A stretch of 64,000 nt of DNA from Kalmusia sp. IMI 367209 (taxonomy: Eukaryota > Ascomycota > Dothideomycetes > Pleosporales > Didymosphaeriaceae): the NCBI GenBank assembly GCA_027946365.1, contig JAPEUQ010000008.1, positions 1,488,001-1,552,000 on the forward strand. The letters are read 5' to 3'. The position numbers and the translations under genes were made by a program. The first letter of the stretch is position 1. Each line of letters opens with the position of its first letter. Positions 11,842 to 23,250 of the stretch are shown here, piece after piece. Under the pieces are notes generated by a model. It was not told the origin of the DNA, ran no database searches, and saw only the letters and a program-made list of their open reading frames with translations.

Positions 11842-12895
11842 TGTAGCTCATATCTCATCTATTACGCTTCCACTGTGACATTGAATTTGAGAGAAGAAGT
11901 AGTAATGTAGGGCAAGCGTGAGAAGTAAGAATACTAACGAAGATTCCCACACACAACGCGGCGCTTCTGAAACTACCGGCGCAAAACACTTCTCCTGGGC
12001 CTATATCAGGCTGGCTTTTGTATGAGACGCATGGGGCTTAGAAGGCTTTTCTACACAGGCTTGTTTTACACAACGCCGCCGGAACGTGTGCGGCCTCTCG
12101 GAAAAGGATCGAGAACCTTTCAATTCGCCAGCTTGCTGCATGTCAGCATTAAACGGGGGCATAATATGTCACCTAAGTCGTGGCGATTGGGAGCGGATGA
12201 CCGTGGACCGGGGAAGGCAATCCCTGACGTTCGTGCGATTGGTAGCGCCCGGCCAGTAAGAAATGACCCTTCAAGCGGTAACAACCATACGCGAGACAGG
12301 TACAGCCTGGAATGCGCCTCAACATTTCTTAGGTAGAGGGCTAATGAGGCAAACCTTATAAGCCACGCAAGCTAAACCCTTACAACGTACCTCTCCCGTC
12401 ACCCTAGGCCTTTATGTTCCAGCTTACGAGTTCATATAGTCTTTCCACACACTTCTCCAACATAGCAGACAGAGTAGGAATGGCTAAAGAAGACAGCTAG
12501 TATGTACCCATAACAATACACGTAAGAATTAGTCCCTGTGCTAGCACGCATACATAGCGCTTGGTGATATGGAATTATCGTTGAGCACGACAAGGCAGAC
12601 GGTGAGACGGACAAGAGATAGAGTGCCACAAGGCCTGTGTGGAACGTGTAAGTATTGGAGGAGAATGCGTGCTTCACAGCACAATTTCTTTAGCTAAAAC
12701 TATTTGCCTGTTCATATTGAGATCGTTTGATGATTCTTGGTCCATGATATCCGGCACTTGGGGACATACCTTTCTAGGCGTTCAAAGAAGCCGTTCGGGA
12801 GCTCCTGGGGTGGTTTTATAAAGAAATCAATGCGTATATATTGATAGTGTTGATATACGAAGAAGAGATGAGAAGATATTGCATATATGAGGTTA
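11842..12895. other. Intergenic, no gene seen
   Basis: Unrelated short frames only. No motif, repeat or splice-linked exon was found between the kinase relic and the chitin-synthase fragment. Confidence 0.4.
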
Positions 12896-13228
12896 TTATA
12901 TGCTAGGAGGGTCTATGCAAAAGTCCGGCAGCAAGATACTCCCCAAGAGGTGGGACTCTAGAAGTGACCACAAAATGTATATCAATATTAAAATATAGTC
13001 ACTTGCTGCCGCTTGAGTGATATCGAATGCCGTATTCAATAGAGCTAAATGGTACCTAACATGACAAGGGACATGCGGTACGGCCACCAGAAGCTCTGTA
13101 TGTCGATTGTACATGACAGGCAGTAAGTGGTACCCGTTATGAAGGGTGAAGTGATCAGGGTCACAGGTCGTCGCTACATATCTCATGCGGCCAAATTCTT
13201 CAAAGCCGCTCTCGACATTCTGTGACAT
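12896..13228 (-). pseudogene. Chitin synthase fragment
   Basis: The first 50 codons (13228 to about 13075) read [20 protein letters not shown], then [20 protein letters not shown]. This matches the start of the chitin synthase catalytic half (family 2 glycosyltransferase; class I-III enzymes have a 'MRYTAATCDP... [23 protein letters not shown]' stretch). The match stops where ITYYNE should follow. The next residues do not resemble the enzyme, and no QXXEY, EDR or QRRRW motif is present nearby. It is therefore a roughly 50-residue fragment, likely left by an ectopic duplication or deletion. It could not make a functional synthase. Confidence 0.6.
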
Positions 13229-14139
13229 TATCGTGAATTGCGCTTAACATACGATGATCGGTAGTCAGAGAAGTGATATGTAGTGGTCTAAATGTCTTTG
13301 ATCTATGGATTATCGCAGGTGTTTGTCATTTTCTCAAACTTCTGTCGAGTTGGCATCGGATCTTGGGTACGAGAATTGTGTCGTCTCTAGCTGACTGAAA
13401 GGACTAGTGGCGGATCGATCGAATATTGACGGCGACTATGGTTATGCAAAAGACCCCTTATTCAAGGAATTTGTTGAAGATGCGCTGTCCCGTTAGTCTC
13501 AGGGTTCAAAGTCGTTCTAGTAGTTACTTAGCTGCAATCGAATAGTCATCCAGCGAATGGGGTTGAGAGGCGAAGCATTTTCAACATTACTATCCTAGGA
13601 AACTCGCTATAACATTGTTTAAGAATAACTATAGATCTTGGTAGGGTCCTACAAAGGCTCATGTGCCCTGAATATTGATAGCAGCTGGCGTTGCGGGGCC
13701 AGAATCCTCAGGAGGGAGCCAAGTAAGCGCATGGGTATCGATTCTTGTAGCCGCAGAAAGAATGCGGGTAGAGAGGATTATATTGAGAACAAAAACCCTC
13801 CGTGATTACCTTCATGGCAAATTGAAATCAATGTAGCATTAGGGAATGGTTGCAATGTAATTGAGCTGCCTTGTTCAAATTCTGCCCTCCATCTAAAGCA
13901 AGGAACCGATGCGAAAGCAAAATTTAAATATAATCGCAAGTCTGAAGAAAGGCACAATCTCACGTCTGTAAACCCTTTCAATATCATAGGGTGTTTGTCG
14001 AATGTCAAAGCGGCGATTAGTGATATCACAACAACGCTTGGCGCCTGACCTCATCCAAACATTTTGCGGCGAACGCGGAGGTTTACCAATCCATCTCCTC
14101 CAACCCTTCCACTACTAACTACTCTTCACAACGATCAAC
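13229..14139. other. Intergenic with one unassigned frame
   Basis: No supported gene. An 83-codon frame on the minus strand (14029-13778) is discussed under rejected items. The last 100 bases (CT-rich, cactactaactactcttcac region) are the likely promoter and leader of GRX5. Confidence 0.35.
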
Positions 14140-14763
14140 ATGTTTGCAAGACGAGCATTTCCATCGGTAAATCTAGATTTTTCAATGTGCGCTTATCACA
14201 GCTTACCAACTGCGAATAGGCCTTCCGCGCCGCAACAAGGGCAGCTCTCCCCCTCCACACCGCGACAGCGCCCCGCTTCCTCACGCCTATTCAAATACGG
14301 CTACTTTCCGATGACATGCGCGCGGCGATAGACCGAGCGGTCGGCTCGGCACCCGTTGTTTTGTTCATGAAGGGCACACCCGAGACACCACAGTGCGGTT
14401 TCTCGCGAGCAAGTATACAAATATTGGGGATGCAAGGTGTAGATCCAGAGAAGTTCACGGCATTCAACGTCCTAGAAGATAATGATCTGAGGCAAGGTAT
14501 GTCGGTCACCGAGATTGTTGGGAGGCTCATTGCATGCTACATGCACTACACAACACAAATCATGAAGCGAATGCTGACGAATGACTGCAGGTATCAAAGA
14601 GTATTCGGAGTGGCCTACGATACCCCAGCTTTACGTTGATAAGGAGTTTGTTGGAGGATGCGACATCCTTATGACAATGCATCAAGACGGCTCGCTGGCG
14701 AAGATGCTGGAAGAGAAGGGCGTCCTTGTGCCACCAGAGACCGAAGCCGAGTCGCCGAAATAA
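14140..14763 (+). CDS. GRX5: Mitochondrial monothiol glutaredoxin
   Basis: Three exons, 14140..14166, 14220..14496 and 14591..14763, have GTAAAT/AATAG and GTATGT/TGCAG introns that keep frame; the product is 158 aa. The N-terminus (MFARRAFPS then [14 protein letters not shown]) is Arg-rich without acids, as in a mitochondrial presequence. The glutaredoxin fold has [19 protein letters not shown], with the CGFS active site that defines monothiol glutaredoxins, then [20 protein letters not shown], holding the cis-Pro (TIPQ) and the GG(C)D glutathione-binding motif. In this family the CGFS Cys and glutathione hold a [2Fe-2S] cluster and pass it on during mitochondrial iron-sulfur cluster assembly. 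The tiny 27-nt first exon is typical for short fungal genes. No oddity was seen. Confidence 0.93.
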
Positions 14764-15226
14764 AAGTTGAGACAATCAGCAGAGAAGGTACAAAGGGCAT
14801 GCTTTGATATGTCACACCGCCCGAGTGCGGTATGCGAGGGCAGAAAAAGCGTGATGACAGAATTAATGTATTATTGGCTATGTAAATTTACTACCTGAGC
14901 GTGAACTGTGAGTATACAATCAGTTATTTTCACGGCTGTTCGCCACATTTAGCTTGTCTCTCTTCAACTTTACGTTAAAATGTTTCCGCCTGCATTTATT
15001 GATTTGAGCTTCTGCCCTGCACCACCATTTTACTCCCTTTCTATATGGTCCCGTCGTCGCATGATGGGCAACTGGACTTGGAAGTTGCGGTCTCAAGTAG
15101 TAGAGCGAGCTAGGCCGCACCTTCCTCTTTCTCTAACTTCATACCTCCACACCACGCCTTACAACCCGGATAGCCCACCTTCATTCCTATATCCCCAAAA
15201 ACTACGTGGAGCAGACTCCTTCCAAA
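14764..15226. other. Intergenic
   Basis: 3' flank of GRX5 and 5' flank of the next gene, both on the plus strand. No other feature was seen. Confidence 0.5.
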
Positions 15227-16350
15227 ATGGAGACAAGGAGGCAAATGACGGTTCTGCGTTCTGCACCAGTCGCCGACAGATTGATTACGGGTTTGCCCCC
15301 ACCTGCAAGGCAATCGGCTTCGGCAGCGGCCATTTTCAAGCAGCACCCAAAAGGCACAAAGAAAGCAGCAATTACTCCACTCCCACGTCGATGGTTAGTG
15401 AAGAAGTCAACGCGCGCAGGGCTGGGGTCAAGCAGTAGCCCAGGGAAAGCAGGAAAACCAGGAAAGGATGGCTACAGAAAGCAGACTGAACTGCATCCTC
15501 TCGCGATGACATTTAATGGTGTGATCCATTCTTTCATGCTATATCTGTAAGGTAACCTGCTGACAATAGCTAAGCTGCCACGCGTGCATATCGTCGCACA
15601 CTACACGAGAAGGCCACCGCAAAACTCGACAATACGCTCTCACACCTTCTTACCCAACTGCGCGACTGCAACACTACGACCGCATCTTCTTCAGCACGTA
15701 CGCATGATCCAAATGGCTCACCTACCAAACTCACTATTCCCGACAAGTTCGATCGCACAACTGCGAAGCTCTTCAGGTCCATCGGTTCTTATCGCATGAC
15801 GAAGATGGAGAAGGATTCACATGGCAAATTGTATCAGAATCACCAGACCTTAGAAGATGCGCTTTTAGCTTTCTCGAACCAGTACAGAAAGGGCGTTAAA
15901 GAAATCGACAGACTTGAAAAGCAGTGGGAGAAGACCGTTGGTGAGATATGGAAAGTAGGCGTGGACTGCATGGGCGAAGACGCGATGTCTGCTCTCTTTC
16001 TTACGCAGGCCCCATCATCGACCTCGGCTACAGCCCCTGTGAAAGAAGACTTCTCAATGCTTTTCGATCTCGGGCCGAAGCTTGCTCGAAAACGGGTCAC
16101 TTTCCATATGCCACAGGCAGAGCCGCCTGCATTCCTTTACGCCACCAGCACGTACATAGAGGCTCTTACGATCCCGGAGCAGGTGTCAAAGCAAGATGTC
16201 AACTTGCTAGAGCATACGATCGATTCGCTAGGCGGTGCACAGATCGAAGATTTACGCCAGATCGATGAGGCTCATAAGAATTGGTGGAACAAAAAGTCGA
16301 ATCAGATTGCCAATTTCTTACGAGAGGGGGAGAATGAGGACGGAAAGTAA
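15227..16350 (+). CDS. Unknown protein with helical, coiled-coil-like segments
   Basis: Two exons, 15227..15518 and 15575..16350, joined by a GTGTGA-to-CTAAG intron with branch CTGAC and correct phase (1/2), give 355 aa. Residues 1-95 are basic and low-complexity (PPARQSASAAAIFKQH; SSSSPGKAGKPGKDGY). Residues 98-190 are helical (LHEKATAKLDNTLSHLLTQL). Residues 195-240 form a second helix rich in heptad-like Leu/Lys/Glu (LEDALLAFSNQYRKGVKEID, then RLEKQWEKTVGEIW). The end has a short helix with Trp pairs (HKNWWNKKSNQIANFL). I do not recognise the family. The pattern is that of a small scaffold or kinetochore/vesicle-type subunit, which is only a guess. A GTG at 15206 lies upstream in frame, but the ATG at 15227 is the first proper start. 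Confidence 0.6.
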
Positions 16351-16929
16351 GACGACGTACAGTACTACCGCAAAACCATAAATATTCGAGTGGACGCGAA
16401 TAATGCATGATCTTACGTTCCGGGTCCATATGACGAACAAGTAAGGGAAAAACACGGACCTTAAGAGCGAACCAAAATCCAATCAGTCCATTTACATGTG
16501 TATAGCACATGTAGTGATGGGAATCAAAGGTGTAGTTGGACATGTAGTATGGACGCAAACTAAAGCTTTTGGAAGGGATACCACAATTAGCTACATAGAC
16601 GTGTGCAATACGCGAATGTATTTGAAAGGAAAACTATGTCTCTGCCCAATATAGATGGTCTCAAATTGTCTTCAATTCTTCAAAATCTGTACTGCATTGT
16701 CTAGTAGCGTACTTTTCGATGTTCTAAAGCCTTCCACGTGATCGCGCGCGCTGACGTGTCATTGGCAGTTCAGACCCCGCTACAACACGCACTTCAAGCT
16801 TCATTTCAAACCCATTCAGCAGCAGCACGAACGCAATGCGCGGCCTTCCCTCTCCATGAATGCTTCCCTCTCAGCGGAAACAAGCCTCATTGCCACCGAC
16901 CACCACTACGGCACGCCGACGCCCACACA
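16351..16929. other. Intergenic, promoter of ALG14
   Basis: Contains CCACGTGATC at about 16735 and GACGTGTCATTGG shortly after. These are possible bHLH and ATF/CCAAT-type sites, judged by eye only. The ALG14 frame is open back to 16738, but no conserved sequence lies before 16930. Confidence 0.4.
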
Positions 16930-17682
16930 ATGGCACCTCCACCATCCGCCCTGTACACAACCACCCTCTTGCTCGTGCTTCTCGCAACCTTGTTCGTGGC
17001 AGCAACCCTTCGCCTCATCGCCATCCTCCCACGTACACCCTTTCACTCTCCTCTACCACGGCAAAGATCCCGCCCAACTCGAGTACTTATCGTGCTGGGC
17101 TCAGGCGGACACACACAGGAGATGCTTTACCTGCTCAAAGATCTCGATCCGCGGAAGTACATGCACAGGACGTGGGTTGTGAGTAGTGGAGATGCATTTT
17201 CCGCGCGGAGAGCTGTAGATTTTGAGGAAGCATTGGAGAAGAAGGTCGGGGAGAAAGGTGGAACCATTGAGAAGGGTAACGTTGGTCCGGAGTCATACGA
17301 TATAGCGACCGTCCCGCGCGCCCGCAAGATCCACCAATCGCTCCTCACGACGCCGCTGTCATCGCTACACTGCTTGTACGCATCTTTCACGCCTCTCCTG
17401 TCCTCGCGCACCAATGACCTTCCCGACCTCATCATCACGAATGGTCCCGCTACGGCGGTGATACTTATACTCGCCTCTCTTATACTCAAGTTCTTCAATA
17501 TCAGAGGCGCGAGTAGCAGAGACAAGTGCAAGACGATCTACGTAGAGAGCTTTGCAAGGGTCAAGACGCTGAGTTTGAGCGGGAAGTTGTTATGCATGGT
17601 TGTGGATCGGTTTTTGGTGCAGTGGGAGGAATTGAAGGGGCGAGGTGGTAGAAGGGCAGAATATTGGGGGATATTGGTGTGA
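16930..17682 (+). CDS. ALG14: UDP-GlcNAc transferase membrane subunit Alg14
   Basis: A single exon of 250 aa. Alg14 anchors Alg13 to the cytosolic face of the ER. The pair adds the second GlcNAc to dolichol-PP-GlcNAc in N-glycan precursor assembly. An N-terminal membrane helix (ALYTTTLLLVLLATLFVAAT) is followed by the family hallmark VLIVLGSGGHTQEMLYLL (about 53-70), then TWVVSSGD, DLIITNGPATAV and KTIYVESFARVKTLSLSGKL. The C-terminus AEYWGILV matches the conserved Alg14 tail that docks Alg13. I chose the ATG at 16930 because it directly precedes the membrane anchor. The frame is open 64 codons further upstream to 16738, but that part is unlike the family. Length fits known fungal Alg14. Confidence 0.92.
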   Translation: MAPPPSALYTTTLLLVLLATLFVAATLRLIAILPRTPFHSPLPRQRSRPTRVLIVLGSGGHTQEMLYLLKDLDPRKYMHRTWVVSSGDAFSARRAVDFEEALEKKVGEKGGTIEKGNVGPESYDIATVPRARKIHQSLLTTPLSSLHCLYASFTPLLSSRTNDLPDLIITNGPATAVILILASLILKFFNIRGASSRDKCKTIYVESFARVKTLSLSGKLLCMVVDRFLVQWEELKGRGGRRAEYWGILV

Positions 17683-17883
17683 GAGGGGAGGGTCGGTATA
17701 GTTGGAGATATTAATTCAGGCGTTGGAGTAGTTGTACATGTTTACGAAGCTTGATACCCCGATCGACCATGCGCTCGATCAATGAATGCTACAGTGTTCT
17801 TCAACCCGTTCCACATGCTGTACCGCTATTATACACGAGAAATATCTACAATATGCTACACTACACAATACATCTACGAATAC

Positions 17884-19498
17884 TTAGTCCAGCTCAGATA
17901 CCTTCTGTGGCTGACTCGCTGCTTTCTTCGCCATCCTCCGGGCATGGATATGCTGCCCGAGTGCAATCATCAACACCTGTTTGTCAACCCTCGGACTAGC
18001 CTTCTCAGCCTCCAACTTCTTTGCCCGTTCGACTTCCCACCGCAGCTGTAGCGGGGTCTTCATAGTGTCTTGGACGATGTGTTCCCTCTCCAATGCTTCC
18101 AGTTCTCTACGTGCTCGCTTTTGTTCTCTTGCCTTTTGAACCTCAGAATCAGTAGGTTCGCCGTTTTGATCCGCATCTTCATTCTCAACCTTGTGCGAGC
18201 GCAATTCCGAGACGAGCTCGTTAGGGAACGGTGGGAATACGAGCGTCGGGTAGAAGGAGCGTGTGTTGTCCGAGGGTTCAGCTTTGTTACGGCCAGTGTC
18301 GTCCTCATGGTCGGGAGCCTTGTGTTCAGGCTCACCCCTCGGGATGGCATCGACCTTGTCAGGAACCTCGATCAGCTCATTGATTTTGGTGGGGTCGAGG
18401 TCGTATTCAGATTTTGGATCAAGCACAGCCTTGGACTTCTCATCGTCGCCACGTCTGAGTAGTCGTTTCAAGCTCTTGATAGGCTGTTTGATGGTCCCGA
18501 TGACGCTCAGTCTCTCCTTTTCCTGCTCTGTGCTTTGTTCATGGATAGATTCTACGGCATCTTTCTCCCATGGCCACAGAATTCTTTGGCGTGTGCCATC
18601 GATGTAGCGGTTGAAGATGGCTAATCCAGACTCCGGGTCAAATCGATGCTCTTCTGGGAATTCTTGATTGCCATAGTCTACGTTTGTAAAAGGATCCCTC
18701 CCAGTAGTGTGTCGCTCCAGAAGTACCTTGTCGACGATGACATCCTGATACGTATGCCTTTCTATACCGTCGGCGTTGACAGTGGTAATTCGATAGGGCA
18801 CCACGAGACGAACGTCTTCTAGCGGAACGGAAACTTCCACCTCACGTTTAGCTTGAGGTTTTTCGCCCTCGGGAGTGTTGAAGGCGCGGCCATCGGCGTA
18901 GTGCTGTAGGAGTATATTAGTCAATTTCCGCGACGGTGGTAATAAAGCTGCGTACCTTATTGATGTCCTTGATACTAACATCATGCGATACAGCGAGGAT
19001 ATCGCTGACAATGCCAATCTTACCCTGCTCTCTGCCCTTAATGACGACCACGCGGTCATCCTTGGCAATATGGAAATATTTCTTGTCATCAACAACGAGT
19101 GGGTACTCAGGCTCTAGACCTTTCGCTTCTCTGGCCTTGTTTCTGGACTCTTGCACCTTGACTGGAATATCAGGCCTTCTCAAACCATTCACATCCAAGG
19201 CACCATATCTCTTCGCTTCATGGCCCACAGCACGATTCGGTCGCAGCGGGCCCAATTTATAGTCCTCGCGAAGATTCCTCCTAGCTTCCTTAATTCGATC
19301 TGTGATATTTGCCTTGTAATGTGCTTGGCGCTCCTGGAAAGCTTTCTTGTTCTCCGCGCGTGCTTCGCCTATGGCCTGGCGCTTCGTGCGGGCTCGCTCG
19401 TGCCATTTTATTGCGGCCTTGACCTTCCTGATCTCTCTTATCTTTGCTAGCTGTCTTGCGGTACTCGCCGGCTTGGTGGCAGAAGTCAATTGGCTCAT
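17884..19498 (-). CDS. MRPL40: Mitochondrial large-subunit ribosomal protein uL24m
   Basis: Two exons, 19498..18956 and 18903..17884, joined by a GTACGC-to-CTACAG intron in phase 0, give 520 aa. The first exon carries the KOW motif (KDDRVVVIKGREQGKIGIVS), the rRNA-binding element of bacterial L24. The segments around it (DVSIKDINK; RLVVPYRITTVNADG) fit the fungal mitochondrial form. Compared with bacterial L24 (about 100 aa) it has long basic N-terminal and charged C-terminal extensions (residues 280-520), as in other Pezizomycotina mitoribosomal proteins. In the mature mitoribosome uL24m sits near the start of 23S-type rRNA folding. It is transcribed away from IMA1 from a shared 305-bp spacer. 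The symbol follows the yeast name. Confidence 0.88.
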
Positions 19499-19803
19499 GG
19501 TGGATGCGCCAGAGTCGGATTCGGGGTGCTTTGAGGGCGCGCGGTGCTAGCGAGACATGGGCGGCGGGACAAGAAGATGTAGCCGAACGATAAGCTGGTG
19601 ACCGGAACGGAAGAAGGTTTCCCAGCCGCTTCCTCTCGCGTCCTTGGTATTGTGTGAGTATGATGGACAAGTCGAGGCGTGAGCTGCCATTGAGTAGCCA
19701 AATTTCGCGTAGCTCCAGGCGGTAGAAAGCGGCAGAACTTTCCGAGCGTCACCCGTCATCCCGACAACACCGCAGGAGAACGTCGCAAACAGTTTGATCC
19801 ACA
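19499..19803. promoter_or_regulatory. Bidirectional promoter, uL24m / IMA1
   Basis: The 305 bp between two divergent start codons must hold both promoters. I see no TATA box, as is usual for fungal housekeeping genes. Confidence 0.5.
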
Positions 19804-21590
19804 ATGGGGCGCCTGCTACGACGCAAACTGCGCTGCCACGGCTGCGGCGAATCCTCGTCAAATAACAATGCGGGCGTTCCCCATGCGTGGATCTGTTCCC
19901 ACTGTGAAGCAGTGAACCACGTTGACGAGGTACGCAGGCACGCACCCGCGTCCTATCTTTTACACAATCGCTAACCTCCTTGCAGCGCGGACAGATCACC
20001 GATCCACCTGTCGAGTTGACCGCAAAAGTTCAGCCACTACTTGCAAGACGCGCGCGTTCGCCCACCCCCGACATGCCCGCACCCCTCGAGTCGCCGTTCT
20101 GCGACCGATGCCAGCGCAACCACCTGATCGTAAATAAAGCCCTCGCTGAATACCTTCCCGATTCCGATGATCCCCAATATGCCCAGTACGAGGCTACTCT
20201 CGACCAGTACAAAGCTCAGTTGGAGGAGCGGTATCCACCCGTCTGTGAGACATGTATCGAAAAGGTCCAGGCAGGAATCCGGCAAGCTGGCTACGCAGCC
20301 AAGGCAGACGACTTACGCCGTAAGCTAGACCAGTCCAAGAAGTATCAGACTAAGTCGCGAACTACCCGGCAATTCTGGACACTGGTACTCATATCTGTGG
20401 CGAAGTGGGCGTACCTTTCCAGCGTCCTGGTGAATCTCATCTGGCACGGCTTTGGCGCAATCGCAGACTTCAGTTCTATCTTTGAGCTTGAATTTGATCC
20501 GTCACAGTGTTTATCAGAGGCGATTTTTTACCGAGGGGTGAACAAGAGCTGCGCAGTATCACTAGCCGCCCAGCGCTCGGTTCTTTATGCACTCGTCGCA
20601 GATGCGCTTACCATCTGGTGGAACCCCAAGCTATCACAGAAGGTGAACCATCCCAGTGGACGGATGCGCAATCTTGTGACTCTCTGGATCGTTCGCTTCG
20701 CTCTACTTCTCTCAAATATCGTTGCTTATTTCATCCTTGGAGCCAAGTCCGTCGAAAAGGACGACCATGTGGATGATGAACTAGTGGGTTTCTACCATCT
20801 TACGCACCAAATCATTTTTGCCATACAGCTTTTTATGACATGCGTTGGTTGGAATATAGTCACCATAAGATACGTCTCTGCGAAGGACTTTCTGCGACCG
20901 CATGACGCATACCTTCCTACTGCCCCTCGCAGTGCCGAGAAGCAATCTCGAAAGATATCTCAAGTCGAGCTTCCTGACAACACAAGTTTCGATTCCATGG
21001 CTGCAGGGTTCGCCTCAAGCTTCCCCGACGAGCTAAACGCGTACCCTCCCTCGCCTACCCTAACAGCTGTGTCTGTCTCCGATACGATTGACAGCGAGGC
21101 AACACCTTACCGTCGCAAATCATCCACTCCAATGGCGTTTGCAGACGAGAACGCTATGGACTGGACACCTACACAATCCCGCTTTTCTGCAGACCCTCCA
21201 TCTCTCATTCAACCTAAATTCAGCCGCAAGGCAGAACCTCCTGAACCGCCTGCCGCTCCCACCCGCTCACCCGTCTCTATCTTCAATGGTCTTGACCAGA
21301 ACCCCTTTCGCCGTCGAGTACCCGCGGCGCCTAAGGCGCCTGCAGCTGCCAAAGTCGATCCTTGGCGCAGAGGAGCATGGGCGCCTTTCGAAGAGCGCAA
21401 GCGTAACTTCTTCGAGGAGGACAAGCAGATGAATGAGGACCTCGGAACCGGGTTGAAGGGAAGGGGTGTGCCAAAGCAGGTTGAAAGGGAGGCACAGTTC
21501 TTTGCGCCGCCGAAGTTCAAGTATGATACTTACACCGAGGCGAAGGACACTGGGCTTGAAGACACTTTCAACGGTTTGTTCTCAAAATAG
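19804..21590 (+). CDS. IMA1: Inner nuclear membrane protein Ima1
   Basis: Exons 19804..19929 and 19986..21590, with a GTACGC-to-TGCAG intron in phase 0, give 576 aa. The first exon and start of the second hold the Ima1 N-terminal domain with paired Cys motifs (CHGCG, CSHC, then CDRC and CETC), likely zinc-binding. Several membrane segments follow (WTLVLISVAKWAYLSSVLVN; LWIVRFALLLSNIVAYFIL; IIFAIQLFMTCVGW). The last 230 residues are disordered and Pro/Ser-rich, with a basic patch (EERKRNFFEEDKQMNEDLGT). In fission yeast and animals (Samp1/NET5) this family sits in the inner nuclear membrane and helps couple chromatin and the nuclear envelope to the cytoskeleton. The domain order fits the fungal family well. 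It is divergent to uL24m. Confidence 0.88.
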
Positions 21591-22282
21591 CTAAGGAGTC
21601 CAAAGGGAAGAGTGGGGTCATGACAGTATTGCATGGTAAAGCGTCTCTGAATTGGTTGTAATGGCATGGTATGTCATAGCGGGTTTTGCATTATGGGATT
21701 GGGCATGGGCGGCGTTTGTGTTTGCGATACCCTCTCTGGTTCATTTTTGTATTCCCGGACAGTTCCATATTTAGAATGTTTGGGTATACAGGATTGTAGA
21801 CAGCCGCATTTCATAGTACTTCAGCATGTTCTATGATTAATTTATGTCTCTTAACCTTGTATCGTATATGCTCACATGGTCAACTACAGGAATGTTGCTC
21901 GTATTATACTCAAACCATCTTGACATTACAAAACGAGAAATCCAGTCAAGAGTTTGATATAAATGCCGTGTCATGTCTACCTGTGATTATTGCGAGTACG
22001 CAGGTCATTTCAATTTGCCGAACACGGATAGCGCTGGGCGTGGGACGGACGAGAGAAGAGAGTGAGGCTTCAATAACGTGGGCGCTTGAGCAGGTTGGAT
22101 TTCTCTACCTAACCCTCCAAGCCGAATCATGATCTTTTCACATGCCGATATAGTGCGGGAAGAAGCACAGAAAATTCCCAATGCTAAGACTCCGTTTTCC
22201 CCCCTTGATATCCGCAGATCCACATCTCGTTGCTAATCATCCTTCGTCCCGGACTGTCTACTCCTTGATGCTGACGAGCCGC
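21591..22282. other. Intergenic between convergent IMA1 and RPS23 3' ends
   Basis: Convergent 3' flanks. Only untranslated and terminator sequence is expected. No gene was seen. Confidence 0.5.
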
Positions 22283-22907
22283 TTATGACCTGGGCTTCTC
22301 CTTCTTCTCCTTCCACAGCGCCGACAGACCGACACCGGACACCTTGACGACCTTGAAACGCACACCGGGAATATCACCCTTAGCCTTGCCCTTACGACCG
22401 AAACCAGCGAGGAGGACTTCGTCGTTCTCGTCCACGAAGTTGAGGCAACCATCGTTGGGGACTGTTACGCGTTAGCTCCGTTCACGCCGCTCACACCACT
22501 GTCTTCCTCTATCATCCCTATTATGAATTGAAAGGAAATTTATGGACGTACCGAAAGCAGTGACCTTCTTTCCGTTCTTGATCAACTGCACCCTGACGCA
22601 CTTTCGGATAGCGGAGTTGGGCTGCTTGGCCTCTACACCGACCTTCTCGAGGACGATGCCCTTAGCGTGGGAGGAACCACCGAAGGGAGACGACTTGTAG
22701 GCGGTTCCGAGGAGACGCTTCTTGTAGTGGAGATCGGCCCAGCGGCCCTCACGGCGGGTGTTCTGAAGCTTGCGCGCGGCATTGAGACCTCTCGGCTGTC
22801 CTGTACATGATTGTAAGCTTTTGTGTCGTGGAGGCGGGCGCAACGGACGAGTTGGTGGAATTTCGTGCTGAATGCGTGAACAGATGCGGAGGCGTACCTT
22901 TACCCAT
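22283..22907 (-). CDS. RPS23: 40S ribosomal protein uS12 (S23)
   Basis: Three exons, 22907..22898, 22800..22552 and 22461..22283, give 145 aa, the normal eukaryotic length. The first exon is just ATGGGTAAAG. The protein reads [55 protein letters not shown] and [20 protein letters not shown], ending KEKKEKPRS. The KQPNSA segment is the decoding-centre loop conserved from bacterial S12, and its Pro is the hydroxylation target in eukaryotes. It acts in the small subunit and monitors codon-anticodon pairing. A very short first exon followed by an intron is common in fungal ribosomal protein genes, whose introns often carry regulatory signals. All three splice pairs keep frame. It is divergent from the gene at 23251. 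Confidence 0.95.
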
Positions 22908-23250
22908 GATGGCGGTATTGTCGATGCGATCGCTGGGTGGGGTGGTTGGTTAGTATGGCGGACTGAAGAAGTTGAAGGTCGATGCAAATTGCGCGGATGC
23001 ATTGTGTGGGCTTGGCATGAGCGAGGCGCTAGTGTCCGCCAGGACTAGCGTTGAATCGCGCCCCACGCCGCCACCTGCATCGAGCTTCCCTGGCGTAGTA
23101 CCCCGAATGTTGGATTCCCCAAACATTCGGATTCCTTGAGAAACACGTCAACATAACATTGTAGTTATTGCAGTTGAGTCTTGCGCGTGGAGTATTTCGC
23201 AACAAGCTGCTGATTTTCGAGTCTCTCCTTATCATTAGCAACAGCATTAC
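22908..23250. promoter_or_regulatory. Bidirectional promoter, RPS23 / unknown gene
   Basis: 343 bp between divergent start codons. No distinct motif was recognised by eye. Confidence 0.4.

Noticed and set aside
13778..14029. 83-codon minus-strand frame with PMILKGFTDV
   Set aside because: The LKGF run resembles the pseudogene at 8.7-10.8 kb, but the rest does not align with it and no flanking exon supports a gene.
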